Below are positions 17,502 through 28,123 of a DNA stretch of 64,000 bases, one piece after another; the stretch's first letter is position 1; each line of letters opens with the position of its first letter. The stretch lies in contig NZ_PDLO01000004.1 of assembly GCF_002631205.1 (NCBI RefSeq), forward strand, positions 1 to 64,000, in the 5' to 3' direction. The notes under the pieces were generated by a model that was not told where the DNA came from, did not search any database, and was given only the letters and a program-made list of their open reading frames with translations. A program made the translations under genes and the position numbers. This DNA is from Neolewinella marina (GTDB lineage: Bacteria; Bacteroidota; Bacteroidia; Chitinophagales; Saprospiraceae).

Positions 17502-18659
17502 TTAGGCTTCGTCGTCACCACCACCACCGCGACGGCTGGGTGCGGCCGAGCGACCGGCACCGCTGCTGCTGCCCCGGCTGGGAGTTACGCTGCGGGCGGG
17601 AGCCGCGCTACGGGTGGGTGCGGCACTGCGGCTGGGGGTGTAGTTCCGGCTCGGCGTGGCGCTGCGGCTGGGGGTATAGTTGCGGCTGTTGCCACTGCGG
17701 CTGGGCGTGGCGCTACGGGTCGGCGTAGTGGAGCGGCTCGGGGTGTAGGTCCGGTTATCCGGACGGGTAGCCCGCTGGGGGATGGCCCGCTGGGATTCCG
17801 TGCTGCGGGGGCGTACCGTGGTGCGGCTGCGGTCGATACGGGTATCGTCCGAGGTGCGGGTACGGCCTACGGCGCGGGTGTTTTCACCTCCGCGGATCGC
17901 ACCGGACTGGATGCTGCGGCCATCGGCGGAGCGGGGGGTCACGGCGGCATTGCGGCGGGCGCGCTCTACGCGGTCGGCAATGGAAGTGGTCGCGGCCCGG
18001 GGAGCGGTGGATACCGGACGGTCGTTGATGCTGTTGGGTACGGTGTAGGTGTTGCCGCCACCCCAGGCGGGGGGACAGTAGTATCCGGCACCGGCGCCGT
18101 AGACGCCGCCGAAATTGCCGTAGCCACCGTAGGCGTAGGGGTTACCGTACCCGAAGGGGCTGCCAAAGGTGCCGCGTCCGAAACGGGGGTTGTAGGCCCG
18201 GCCGTAGAAGAAGGGATCATCCCAGCCAAAGGCACCGGCGTAGCCACGGTTCCAGACCCGGTAAGCGCCTCCCCAGCGGGAGAAGCGGGGGTTGTAGACG
18301 TTGCCGAAGGAGTTATAGATCAGCACCGTGGTGCCGGCGGGCCGGAAGAAGGGATCGTAGTAGGCTACGTCCACGTACACGGGGTCGTAGTAACCGAAGC
18401 CGGTGTAGGGGCGGTTGAAGCGCCGGATGCGGCTGGTGTAGTAGTAGTCGTAGTAATCGTCGTCGAAGTTGCCGTAGCGGCGATCGTCGTCCCGCTCGGC
18501 GCGGTCGTAGGAATCATCGGAGAAATCACGGGCCACTTCGGTACTCCGGAAGTTGTCCGGATCGTAGTACATGTCGTCGTACTGCGCCTGCACACCGGTG
18601 GAAACCAGCAGCAGGGCAAAGAGCGAGGATACCGCGATGAGTAGTTTATGCTTGTACAT
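17502..18659 (-). CDS. Secreted Tyr/Gly-rich protein with Ser-Arg repeat tail
   Basis: 385-residue protein of unknown function. It has a signal peptide (ending about VQAQ), then a Tyr/Asp-rich part (about 27-75). A Gly/Tyr/Phe/Pro-rich low-complexity middle (about 80-205) follows, including FGSPFGYGNPYAYGGYGNF. The basic tail (about 215-375) has repeated TPSRSATPSR-type units and ends GGGGDDEA. The middle resembles surface or structural proteins, and the tail an arginine-rich disordered region. It has its own terminator and is divergent from proS. The call as a secreted protein is firm; its role is unknown. Confidence 0.72.
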   Translation of the reverse strand: MYKHKLLIAVSSLFALLLVSTGVQAQYDDMYYDPDNFRSTEVARDFSDDSYDRAERDDDRRYGNFDDDYYDYYYTSRIRRFNRPYTGFGYYDPVYVDVAYYDPFFRPAGTTVLIYNSFGNVYNPRFSRWGGAYRVWNRGYAGAFGWDDPFFYGRAYNPRFGRGTFGSPFGYGNPYAYGGYGNFGGVYGAGAGYYCPPAWGGGNTYTVPNSINDRPVSTAPRAATTSIADRVERARRNAAVTPRSADGRSIQSGAIRGGENTRAVGRTRTSDDTRIDRSRTTVRPRSTESQRAIPQRATRPDNRTYTPSRSTTPTRSATPSRSGNSRNYTPSRSATPSRNYTPSRSAAPTRSAAPARSVTPSRGSSSGAGRSAAPSRRGGGGDDEA

Positions 18660-18841
18660 GTTGTGTTGGTGTTTATTAGGGTCCGGGGCCCTTACCCTGA
18701 TTACAAGGTGTAATGTAGTAAGTTTGTGCCCCCGAATTGGTTAAAGCGGACTTAAAGGGCGCCCCAAAGGCGTTAAATGGCCTGCCTTACGACCAAAAAC
18801 CCTCTATATATCAACATTTTACCCCCATTATAAGTTGCCCC

Positions 18842-20311
18842 ATGGCCAAAGCAATCACCCCCCGGGAGGAGAATTATTCGGAGTGGTATCTGGATATCGT
18901 AAAGAAGGCTAACCTGGCCGCCAACAGCGCCGTAAGGGGCTGTATGGTCATCAAACCCTACGGCTTCGGCATCTGGGAACGGATGCAGCGGCAGCTGGAC
19001 GATATGTTCAAGGAGACCGGCCACGTCAACGCCTACTTCCCCCTCTTCATCCCCAAATCCTTCCTCAGCCGCGAAGCCGAGCACGTGGAAGGCTTCGCCA
19101 AGGAATGCGCCGTGGTCACCCACCACCGCCTGATGAACGACCCCAACGGCGGCGGCGTAGTGGTGGACCCCACCGCCAAGCTGGAGGAAGAACTCATCGT
19201 CCGGCCCACCTCCGAAACCATCATCTGGCACACCTACCGCGACTGGATCACCAGCTACCGCGACCTGCCCCTGCTCATCAACCAGTGGGCCAACGTCGTC
19301 CGCTGGGAACTGCGCACCCGCCTGTTCCTGCGCACCGCCGAATTCCTCTGGCAGGAAGGCCACACCGCCCACGCCACCGCCGAAGAGGCCCTGGAAGAAG
19401 CCCTGCGCATGCAGGAGGTCTACGCCACCTTCGCCGAGGAGTACATGGCCATGCCCGTACTGCGCGGCGTGAAGACGGCCAACGAGCGCTTCGCCGGCGC
19501 CCTGGACACCTACACCATCGAGGCCCTCATGCAGGACGGCAAGGCCCTCCAGGCCGGTACCAGCCACAACCTCGGCCAGAACTTCGCCAAGGCCTTCGAC
19601 GTCAAGTTCAGCAACGCCGACAACCAGGAAGAGTACGTCTACGCCACCAGCTGGGGCGTCTCCACCCGCCTGGTCGGCGGACTGATCATGACCCACAGCG
19701 ACGACGAAGGACTGGTACTCCCCCCCCGGCTGGCGCCCATCCAGGTGGTGATCGTGCCCATCCCCAAACCCAACGAGGCCCTGAACGCCAAGGCCCGTGA
19801 GCTGATGGACGAACTGAAGGCCCGCGGCGTACGCGTGAGCTACGACGACGACGAAAAACAGCGCCCCGGCTTCAAGTTCGCCGAGAACGAACTGAAGGGC
19901 ATCCCCGTCCGCCTCGGCATCGGCCAGCGCGACCTCGACAAGGGCACCATCGAAGTGGCCCGCCGCGACGAGAAGTCCAAATCGAACCAGCCCATCGAGG
20001 GCATCGTGGACCACGTGGTGAACCTCCTCGACGAGATCCAGCAGAACCTCTTCGACCGGGCCGTGCGCTTCCGCGAGGAACACACCACCTACGTCGACAC
20101 CTTCGAGGAGTTCCAGGCGGTACTCGACCGCGACATCCCGGGCTTCGTCTACGCCCACTGGGACGGTACCACCGAAACCGAACTGAAGATCAAGGAGATG
20201 ACCAAGGCCACCATCCGCTGCATCCCCCACGACCAGCCGGAAGAGGAGGGCAAGTGCATCCTGACGGGCGCCCCCAGCCGCGGGCGGGTGGTCTTCGCCA
20301 AGGCCTACTGA
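18842..20311 (+). CDS. proS: Prolyl-tRNA synthetase (short, archaeal/eukaryotic-like type)
   Basis: Charges tRNA-Pro. The 489-residue protein lacks the large editing insertion of the E. coli type. It has class II motifs [23 protein letters not shown] and the motif 2/3 sequences [14 protein letters not shown] and [18 protein letters not shown]. The start at 18842 ([16 protein letters not shown]) matches the family; the open frame upstream is shadow. A degenerate box, TAAGTTG, sits 4 bases before the ATG. The CYTH gene starts inside its stop codon (TGATG). Confidence 0.95.
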   Translation: MAKAITPREENYSEWYLDIVKKANLAANSAVRGCMVIKPYGFGIWERMQRQLDDMFKETGHVNAYFPLFIPKSFLSREAEHVEGFAKECAVVTHHRLMNDPNGGGVVVDPTAKLEEELIVRPTSETIIWHTYRDWITSYRDLPLLINQWANVVRWELRTRLFLRTAEFLWQEGHTAHATAEEALEEALRMQEVYATFAEEYMAMPVLRGVKTANERFAGALDTYTIEALMQDGKALQAGTSHNLGQNFAKAFDVKFSNADNQEEYVYATSWGVSTRLVGGLIMTHSDDEGLVLPPRLAPIQVVIVPIPKPNEALNAKARELMDELKARGVRVSYDDDEKQRPGFKFAENELKGIPVRLGIGQRDLDKGTIEVARRDEKSKSNQPIEGIVDHVVNLLDEIQQNLFDRAVRFREEHTTYVDTFEEFQAVLDRDIPGFVYAHWDGTTETELKIKEMTKATIRCIPHDQPEEEGKCILTGAPSRGRVVFAKAY

Positions 20312-20844
20312 TGCAGAAGCACCTGGTGGAGATCAAGGCCCGCGCCGGCAGCGGCGACCACGCGCGGCAGCGGCGGGTGCTGCTGGCGGCCGGGGCGGAC
20401 TTCCGCGGTACCGACCACCAGGTCGACCACTACTTCCGCGTTCCCGAAGGCCGCCTCAAGCTCCGCATCGGGAACATCGAGCGCAGCCTCATCTTCTACC
20501 GCCGCCCCGACGCCGCCGGGCCGAAGGACAGCTCCGTTTCCCTGACCCGCCTGGAATCGGAAGCCGCGGCCACCGACCTGGTGGATACCCTGGGCCGCGC
20601 CCTCGGCAGCTGGGTGGTGGTCGACAAGCAGCGGGAGATCTACTTCATCGACAACGTCAAGTTTCACCTCGACCGGGTAGCCGGACTGGGCGATTTCGTG
20701 GAGATCGAGGCCATCGGCTCCTCCCCGGAAGAACGGGAGGCGCTGCTGGAGCAGGTAAACCACTACCGCCACCTGCTGGGCGTGGAGGACGGCAATCTGG
20801 TGGCCCACAGCTACAGCGATCTGCTGGCCGGGGCCGGGAACTGA
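20311..20844 (+). CDS. CYTH-domain phosphohydrolase/adenylate cyclase-like protein
   Basis: 177-residue CYTH fold protein, beginning [11 protein letters not shown]. Basic and acidic strand residues such as DHYFRVPEGRLKLRIG, LIFYRRPD, REIYFIDNVKFHLD and GDFVEIEA fit the triphosphate tunnel of CyaB and thiamine-triphosphatase relatives. Substrate could be an inorganic or organic triphosphate; the sequence does not decide. ATG overlaps the proS stop by one base (TGATG), so it is translationally coupled. Confidence 0.82.
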   Translation: MQKHLVEIKARAGSGDHARQRRVLLAAGADFRGTDHQVDHYFRVPEGRLKLRIGNIERSLIFYRRPDAAGPKDSSVSLTRLESEAAATDLVDTLGRALGSWVVVDKQREIYFIDNVKFHLDRVAGLGDFVEIEAIGSSPEEREALLEQVNHYRHLLGVEDGNLVAHSYSDLLAGAGN

Positions 20845-20857
20845 CTATCTTACGGAT

Positions 20858-21724
20858 ATGACCGACGAGCTGGCCACCGGGCGGACCTACCCCGCCAAGG
20901 TTCTCCTTTACGGAGAGCATACCCTGCTGCGGGGCGGGCGCGGGCTGGCCGTCCCCTACCCCCGCTACGCCCTCCGGTGGGCAACGGGCGACCCCGACCC
21001 GCGGCTCGCCTCCTTCGCTGATTTCCTGGGGGAATCGGTGGCCGACCTCATCGACGCCGACCGCTTTCGGGAGGAGGTCAGTGATGGCCTTCGACTGGCG
21101 GGCAACATCCCTACGGGCTACGGACTGGGCAGCAGCGGGGCGGTCTGTGCCGCCGTCTGGGATCGCTACGCCCGGCCCGGGGTAGATCGTGACCGCCCCA
21201 CCCGCAAATTGCGCGCCGACCTTGCCCGGCTGGAAGCCTACTTCCACGGCAGCAGCTCCGGCACCGACCCCCTCATTTCCTTCCTGAACCACCCCCTGCT
21301 GCTGTCGGGGGGCGGGAACGCGGGTGCCGTGAAACTCCCGGCGGGCTGGGCGCGGGGCTTCTTCCTCATCGACACCGGAATGGAACGGTCGGCCGCACCC
21401 CTCATCAACCGCTTCCTGGAGGCCTACGCCCGCGCCCCCGAACCCATCCGGGAGGGCTGGCAGGCGCCGGCCGACCGCGCCATCGAGGCACTCATCCAGG
21501 GCGACCGGGAGGGGCTCTACCGCGCCACGGCAAGGATTTCCGGCTTCCAGCGGCTGCACTTCTCCCACTTCATCCCGGAGGCCTGGCGCGATCGGTGGAA
21601 CGGGGGGGAGAACTACCGACTCAAGCTCTGCGGGGCTGGCGGCGGCGGAATGGTACTCGGCCTGGCCCGGGATCCCGAGGCCACCGGCCGCGCGCTGGGC
21701 GAGGAACTGGACTGGTTGGGGTGA
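20858..21724 (+). CDS. GHMP kinase, mevalonate kinase-like
   Basis: 288-residue GHMP kinase with the ATP loop PTGYGLGSSGA (85-95), an N-terminal KVLLYGEHTLLRGG like mevalonate kinases, and C-terminal KLCGAGGGGMVLG. Mevalonate kinase would supply isopentenyl diphosphate for carotenoids and quinones, consistent with the pigment genes nearby. It follows the CYTH gene by 13 bases in the same direction. Family is secure; mevalonate as substrate is likely but not proved here. Confidence 0.8.
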   Translation: MTDELATGRTYPAKVLLYGEHTLLRGGRGLAVPYPRYALRWATGDPDPRLASFADFLGESVADLIDADRFREEVSDGLRLAGNIPTGYGLGSSGAVCAAVWDRYARPGVDRDRPTRKLRADLARLEAYFHGSSSGTDPLISFLNHPLLLSGGGNAGAVKLPAGWARGFFLIDTGMERSAAPLINRFLEAYARAPEPIREGWQAPADRAIEALIQGDREGLYRATARISGFQRLHFSHFIPEAWRDRWNGGENYRLKLCGAGGGGMVLGLARDPEATGRALGEELDWLG

Positions 21725-21726
21725 GG

Positions 21727-22962
21727 CTACAGCCCGCTGGTCATCAGCAGGTCGATGTCCGTATGCCGCATCTCGAAGCGCTGCCCCAGGTAGCGGTTGG
21801 TCAGGCAACCCCGGAAGGTGTAGATGCCGTGGCGCAGCCCCGTATGGTGGAAGAGGAAGTGCTCGAAGTTGCGTGCCCCTTCGGCCCGCAGCAGTAGCGG
21901 GGTGAGGATGTTGCTGACGGCAATAGAGGCCGTGCGCCCCACCCGGCTGGCGATATTGGGTACGCAGTAGTGCACCACGTCGTGCTTCAGGAAGGTGGGT
22001 TTGTCGAGGCTGGTCAGCTCGCTGGTGGCGAAGCAGCCCCCCTGGTCGATGCTGACGTCGATGATGACCGAGCGGGGCTTCATGGAGCGGACCATGTCCT
22101 CGCTTACCACGATGGGCGCCCGACCGTGCTCGGCGTGGATGGCCCCGATGGCCACCTCGGCGTCGAGGAGTTCGCGGCGCAGGTAGACCGGGTTCATGGC
22201 CGAGGTGTAGAGCTGGCGGCCCACCGAGGTCTGCAGTCGCATCAGCTTGTGGATGTTGTCGTCGAAGATGCGCACTTCGGCCCCCATGCCCAGGGCTGCC
22301 CGGGTGGCGTATTCGGCCACTACCCCGCCGCCGAGGATGACCACCTTGGCGCTGGGTACGCCGGAGATGCCCCCGAGCAGGATGCCGGGGCCACCGTGGC
22401 TGGTACTGAGCAGCTCCGCGGCGGTCTGGATGGCGGAAATGCCCGCCATCTCGCTCATGATGCGGACGATGGGGAAGCTGCCCTCGTCGTCCTGCATGTA
22501 TTCCATGGCCAGGGCGATGATGCGCTTGTGCTTCAGGCGGTAAAGGTATTCGGCGTTGATGATGGGCAGCTGGAGGGGGGAGATGAGGATGCTACCCTCC
22601 TGCATCATCTCGATCTCGTCGAGGGTGGGCGGCGCCACCTTGATGATGACGCGGGCCCGGCGGTACACCTCCTGGGCCGAGTAGGCGATCTCGGCACCGC
22701 ATTCGCTGAAGTCGTGGTCGGTAAAGTTGCTCGAGGCGCCGGCCTGGGTTTCTACCAGCACCCGGTGGCCCCGGGTCGACAGGGTATGCACTCCGCTGGG
22801 GACGATGGCCACCCGCTTCTCCTGGAGGGTGATCTCCCGGGGGATTCCAATGAACAGCTCTTCGGACTTCGACTCTACGGCCAGGGTCTCGGACTGGGTC
22901 TGGGCGTAACCCGACGTCAACTCCTTGGGTACGTCGATCTTCTCCTTTTCCTTACTGCTCAT
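21727..22962 (-). CDS. Alanine dehydrogenase/PntA-like dehydrogenase
   Basis: 411-residue protein of the alanine dehydrogenase/pyridine nucleotide transhydrogenase alpha family. It has GIPREITLQEKRVAIVPSG, GGISGVPSAKVVILGGGVVAEYATRAALGMGAEV (nucleotide fold) and IDVSIDQGGCFATS. It would interconvert alanine with pyruvate and ammonia. An extra ~35-residue charged N-terminus precedes the catalytic fold, common in Bacteroidota relatives. Start at 22962 comes 3 bases after the tsaE stop; likely one operon. Confidence 0.87.
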   Translation of the reverse strand: MSSKEKEKIDVPKELTSGYAQTQSETLAVESKSEELFIGIPREITLQEKRVAIVPSGVHTLSTRGHRVLVETQAGASSNFTDHDFSECGAEIAYSAQEVYRRARVIIKVAPPTLDEIEMMQEGSILISPLQLPIINAEYLYRLKHKRIIALAMEYMQDDEGSFPIVRIMSEMAGISAIQTAAELLSTSHGGPGILLGGISGVPSAKVVILGGGVVAEYATRAALGMGAEVRIFDDNIHKLMRLQTSVGRQLYTSAMNPVYLRRELLDAEVAIGAIHAEHGRAPIVVSEDMVRSMKPRSVIIDVSIDQGGCFATSELTSLDKPTFLKHDVVHYCVPNIASRVGRTASIAVSNILTPLLLRAEGARNFEHFLFHHTGLRHGIYTFRGCLTNRYLGQRFEMRHTDIDLLMTSGL

Positions 22963-22965
22963 ACC

Positions 22966-23400
22966 TTAGCTTGCGGATTCACCCCCGGTAATGTTCAAAC
23001 GTCGCTGCGCTCCACCCTGAGGATCGTGGCCCAGGCGCAGAAAAACAACGTCGGGGGGCAGCAAGGGTTCTATCACCGCCGGCCATTCTACGAAGACGGC
23101 CCCGGGGGCGGTGGCCAGCAGCTCCTCCAGGCCGGCATCCATAGCTTCCTCCACGTCTTCCAGGCGGTAACAATCGAGGTGGTAGATCACGCCATACGCC
23201 CCGTCGTACTCATTCACGATACTGAAGGTGGGACTGGACACCGGTTCGTCCACCCCCAATTGACGGCACAGTTCGGCCACCAGGGTGGTCTTGCCGGCCC
23301 CGAGCTCGCCGGTAAGGGCAAAGACGCGGTCGCGGCCCCATTCCCGCAGTACCCGGGTGGCCACCCGGGGCAAATCATCAAGGGTATACCAAATGTCCAT
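22966..23400 (-). CDS. tsaE: tRNA N6-threonylcarbamoyladenosine biosynthesis ATPase
   Basis: 144-residue ATPase of the TsaBDE complex that makes t6A37 in ANN-decoding tRNAs. Walker A is GELGAGKTT (31-39); SSPTFSIVNEY and YHLDCYRL are family motifs. Start at 23400 has a perfect TAGCTTTG box ending 4 bases upstream, predicting a leaderless message. It precedes ald by 3 bases. Confidence 0.93.
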   Translation of the reverse strand: MDIWYTLDDLPRVATRVLREWGRDRVFALTGELGAGKTTLVAELCRQLGVDEPVSSPTFSIVNEYDGAYGVIYHLDCYRLEDVEEAMDAGLEELLATAPGAVFVEWPAVIEPLLPPDVVFLRLGHDPQGGAQRRLNITGGESAS

Positions 23401-23404
23401 GCCG

Positions 23405-23412
23405 CAAAGCTA
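23405..23412 (-). promoter_or_regulatory. -7 box of tsaE
   Basis: TAGCTTTG on the minus strand, exact TAnnTTTG match, 4 bases before the tsaE ATG. It sits next to the terminator of the upstream YceI gene. Confidence 0.6.
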
Positions 23413-23417
23413 GCCCA

Positions 23418-23455
23418 TAAAAAAAGAGGTTGCCCGCCTGCGGCGGACAACCTCT
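23418..23455 (-). terminator. Rho-independent terminator of the YceI gene
   Basis: Hairpin with arms AGAGGTTG..GCC near 23425-23438 and GGC..CAACCTCT at 23442-23455. On the minus strand it is followed by seven T (complement of 23418-23424). It separates YceI from tsaE. Confidence 0.85.
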
Positions 23456-23483
23456 CCATGGGGTTTTGATACTTAGCGCTATG

Positions 23484-24134
23484 TTATTGGCGGGCTACCA
23501 CGCTCAGGTTCAGTCCTACCTCATCCTTGATGATGTTGTCCTGGGCGATGCCGGCGATGGAGCCGGAGCCGTACTGCATGCCCCACTCCGTGCGGTCGAT
23601 GACGAAGTCGGGAGTGGAAGCGGTGATCTGGTTGTCCTCCACGGTGATCATGGCGGGGATGGTGATGCTGCGGGAAGTACCCTTCAGCGTCAGGTTGCCG
23701 GTGATCTCGTGGTTGTATTCGGCCTGTCCGTCTACGGGGCTCACGCCGGTGATTTCGAAGGTAGCGGTGGGGTGCTGGGCTACGTCGAAGAAGTCGGCAC
23801 TCTTGAGGTGGCCTTCCAGTTTGCCCTTGCCCTCGCCTTCGAGGTCGCGGTTCTCCAGGCGGGTTACGTCCAGGACGAAGGTGCCGCCCACGAGCTCATC
23901 GCCGTTGGCGGTCAGGGTACCGCTCTGGATGGGGATGATTCCATCGTGGCTGCCACCGACGAGTTTGCTTCCCTCCCACGCTACGGCGCTGGCCGAGGTG
24001 TCGACGGAGAAGGTAGCGGTAGCGTCAACCGACTGCTCGGCGGCTACGGCGTCGGAAGATTCAACCTCGGTGCCGGAAGGACCACAGGCCACAACCAGCA
24101 GGGAAAAGAAGAAAAGGGTGATGTAAGCTTTCAT
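23484..24134 (-). CDS. YceI-like domain lipoprotein
   Basis: 216-residue lipoprotein: MKAYITLFFFSLLVVAC gives a lipobox with Cys17, then a short acidic linker and a YceI lipocalin-like barrel (about 40-215) with DxxxSxxxW-type start and ENRDLEGEGKGKLEGHLKSADFFD, typical of the family. YceI proteins bind isoprenoid lipids; here the ligand is unknown. I chose ATG 24134 because the signal peptide starts there. A TAAATTTG box lies about 90 bases upstream, and a terminator follows. Confidence 0.88.
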   Translation of the reverse strand: MKAYITLFFFSLLVVACGPSGTEVESSDAVAAEQSVDATATFSVDTSASAVAWEGSKLVGGSHDGIIPIQSGTLTANGDELVGGTFVLDVTRLENRDLEGEGKGKLEGHLKSADFFDVAQHPTATFEITGVSPVDGQAEYNHEITGNLTLKGTSRSITIPAMITVEDNQITASTPDFVIDRTEWGMQYGSGSIAGIAQDNIIKDEVGLNLSVVARQ

Positions 24135-24223
24135 AAGGGATGAATTGGGGAAAAGGGAGGACCACCGGTTCCGGTGGGTACACCTGAATAACCGATGTAG
24201 GTACATCTAGTTTAATGAACCCA

Positions 24224-24231
24224 CAAATTTA
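24224..24231 (-). promoter_or_regulatory. -7 box of the YceI gene
   Basis: TAAATTTG on the minus strand, exact TAnnTTTG. The predicted leader includes a small inverted repeat, GATGTA-GG-TACATC, at about 24194-24207. Confidence 0.45.
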
Positions 24232-24256
24232 ATGTATCTACAATTGACTGCCCCGC

Positions 24257-25690
24257 TTATTTTTCGTGCACCGTCGGCGAATCCCACTTGGAGTGGAAGA
24301 TGCCTTTCTGGTCGAGGCGCTCGTAGGTGTGGGATCCGAAGTAGTCGCGCTGGGCCTGGACCAGGTTCAGCGGTAGCCGTTCGCTCCGGAAGGCCTCGAA
24401 GTACTGCAGGGCCGACGAGAGGCACATGCTCGGCACCCCGCGCTCGTTGGCCTGGTGGAGTACCTCGGCCAGGGAATCGCGGCAGGCGTGGAGGTCTTCG
24501 CGGAATTCGATGGTGGCCATCATGTTTTTCAGTCCTTCCCGCTTGCCGTAGGCCGAGCGGATGGTTTCCAGCAGTCCGGCCCGGATGATGCAGCCGCCCC
24601 GCCAGATGCGGGCGATGCCCTCCAGGTCGAGGTTGTAGTTCATTTCTTCGCTGGCCTCGGCGAGCATGTGCATGCCCTGGGCGTAGCAGACGACGAAGCC
24701 GAAGTAGAGGGATTCCTCCACGGCATTGGCCAGCCCTTCACCCTTCAGCAGCACCTCGTCCGGGTGGACTACGGTATAGAGCTTGGAGTTGTCCTGGCGG
24801 TACTCCTTGAAGGCCGAGATGGCCCGCATGGTGACGGCCGAGTCGATGGTGGGGATGGGCACGCCGATGTCCATGGCCGACTGGCTCGTCCACTTGCCGG
24901 TACCCTTTTGCTTGGCCTTGTCGAGGATGACGTCGAGCAGGTGGCTGTCGGTCTGCTCATCCCGGAACTTGAGGATGGCCGCGGTGATCTCGATTAGGTA
25001 GCTGTTCAGGCGCCCGTCGTTCCAGCGGCTGAAGAGGGCCGACATTTCGTCGTTGCCCATGCCGCCCACGCGCTTCAGGACGTCGTAGGCTTCGGCGATG
25101 AGCTGCATCAGGCCGTATTCGATGCCGTTGTGGACCATCTTCACGTAGTGGCCGCTGCTGCTTTCCCCGATGTAGGTTACGCAGGGCTCCCCGTTCACCT
25201 TGGCGGCAACGGTTTCCAGGATCGGCTTCACCTCCTCCCAGGCGCTGCGGTCGCCGCCGGGCATGATGCTGGGGCCCAGGCGGGCGCCCTTGGCTCCCCC
25301 GGAAACGCCGGTGCCGAGGAAGCGGATGTTCTTGGTTTTCAGGTATTCGTAGCGGCGGTTCGTATCGTCGTAGTGGCTGTTGCCGCCGTCGATGAGGATG
25401 TCGCCCTCGTCCAGCAGGGGCAGCAGTCCTTCGATCACGTTGTCGACGATCTTGCCGGCGGGCACCAGCATCATGATCTTGCGGGGGCGGCTGAGCAGGC
25501 TCACGAACTCCTGCTGGGTGTACACGCCCTTGACGCGCATGTCCTTCCCCTCTTCGTTGAGGGCGTCCACGGATTCCCGGTTGATGTCCGTACCCAGGGC
25601 ACCGAAGCCATCGTCGGCTACGTTGAGCAGGAAATTGCGGCCCATTACGCCGAGGCCGATCATGCCGAAATCATAAAGTTGCTGGTCCAT
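24257..25690 (-). CDS. gnd: 6-phosphogluconate dehydrogenase (decarboxylating)
   Basis: Oxidises 6-phosphogluconate to ribulose 5-phosphate, making NADPH and CO2. The 477-residue protein has GLGVMGRNFLLN, DGGNSHYDDT, GTGVSGGAKGARLGPSIMPGG, the catalytic KMVHNGIEYG and the C-terminal HTYERLDQKGIFH. It sits with rpiB and divergent zwf, completing the oxidative pentose phosphate branch except for the lactonase. A TACTTTTA box at 25807-25814 could be its promoter. Confidence 0.97.
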   Translation of the reverse strand: MDQQLYDFGMIGLGVMGRNFLLNVADDGFGALGTDINRESVDALNEEGKDMRVKGVYTQQEFVSLLSRPRKIMMLVPAGKIVDNVIEGLLPLLDEGDILIDGGNSHYDDTNRRYEYLKTKNIRFLGTGVSGGAKGARLGPSIMPGGDRSAWEEVKPILETVAAKVNGEPCVTYIGESSSGHYVKMVHNGIEYGLMQLIAEAYDVLKRVGGMGNDEMSALFSRWNDGRLNSYLIEITAAILKFRDEQTDSHLLDVILDKAKQKGTGKWTSQSAMDIGVPIPTIDSAVTMRAISAFKEYRQDNSKLYTVVHPDEVLLKGEGLANAVEESLYFGFVVCYAQGMHMLAEASEEMNYNLDLEGIARIWRGGCIIRAGLLETIRSAYGKREGLKNMMATIEFREDLHACRDSLAEVLHQANERGVPSMCLSSALQYFEAFRSERLPLNLVQAQRDYFGSHTYERLDQKGIFHSKWDSPTVHEK

Positions 25691-25860
25691 CTATTCAATA
25701 CGTTTTTGGTGCGCCGGAGCGCGGGTGCAGTGCGAATCAGTGGGGCGGTGCCCCGGAAAGCTTGGCCTTGGTCTAAAGGTTACGGGCGGGAATGGTTCGT
25801 TATAAGTAAAAGTAGCGCTTCTATGGTGGAGGCAGGCCGCGGGGGGATCTTGCCCCTTGA

Positions 25861-25883
25861 CCGGGCACCCGCGCGCCGCCGCC
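25861..25883. repeat. GC-rich intergenic element, copy 2
   Basis: CCGGGCACCCGCG followed by CGCCGCCGCC, directly after the rpiB stop (minus strand). The 20-base core is identical to that at 3762-3781. Confidence 0.6.
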
Positions 25884-26326
25884 TACTTCTCCAGTTCGGC
25901 TACCTTGCCCATGCGGCGTTGCTGGCGGGGCAGGTTCTGGTAGCTGGCGCCGAGGAAGTGGTTGAGCAGCTCCTTGGCCAGTTCGATGCCGATGACGCGG
26001 CCCCCGAGGCAGATCATGTTCATGTCATCGTGCTCCACCCCCTGGCGGGCGCTGTAGCTTTCGTTGATGAGGCAGGCCCGCACGTTGTTGATCTTGTTGG
26101 CCGCGATGCTGGCCCCTACCCCGCTGCCGCAGACGGCCACGCCGCGCTCCACCTCACCGGCGCCCACGGCCCGGGCCAGGGGTACCACGTAGTCGGGGAA
26201 GTCGTCGGCGGCGTCGTAGGTGAAGGCACCGAAGTCCCGCACGGTATGCCCCTGGCTTTCCAGGTAGGCCTGCAGTTGTTGCTTGAGTTCAATGCCGCCG
26301 TGGTCGGTAGCGATGCCGATAGTCAT
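25883..26326 (-). CDS. rpiB: Ribose-5-phosphate isomerase B
   Basis: Interconverts ribulose 5-phosphate and ribose 5-phosphate. The 147-residue RpiB/LacAB fold starts MTIGIATDHGGIELK and has the phosphate loop and active site cysteine VCGSGVGASIAANK. Located between gnd and zwf, it takes the product of Gnd. It is divergent from zwf across a 112-base region with AT-rich boxes on both strands. Confidence 0.94.
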   Translation of the reverse strand: MTIGIATDHGGIELKQQLQAYLESQGHTVRDFGAFTYDAADDFPDYVVPLARAVGAGEVERGVAVCGSGVGASIAANKINNVRACLINESYSARQGVEHDDMNMICLGGRVIGIELAKELLNHFLGASYQNLPRQQRRMGKVAELEK

Positions 26327-26438
26327 GGAACGCGAATTTTAAAAGATGGGCCTAAAATTACCTTGTCGCGGCCGTAAACCTTATAAAAAGTGGGACCTTT
26401 GATATGGAAACCGATTACGCAGCACTTTTCACTCCCGC

Positions 26439-27971
<1,533 letters not shown>

Positions 27972-27982
27972 GGATAGAATTT

Positions 27983-28081
27983 GGAGTGAGTGAATTTGTG
28001 CTTGACTGAATCCGTGGTTTTACAAACCCCGGCGTGTTATGCCTTTCCATTTACCCGGGAGACGAACCATTCACTCACTCC
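27983..28081. repeat. 13-base inverted repeat between zwf and nadB
   Basis: GGAGTGAGTGAAT at 27983-27995 is perfectly complementary to ATTCACTCACTCC at 28069-28081, with 73 bases between. Further ATTCATTCC repeats follow. It may be a weak long-loop hairpin after zwf or in the nadB leader. Confidence 0.5.
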
Positions 28082-28123
28082 CTCATTCATTCCTTCCACC
28101 CTTCACCTCTCCACCCCCTGACC

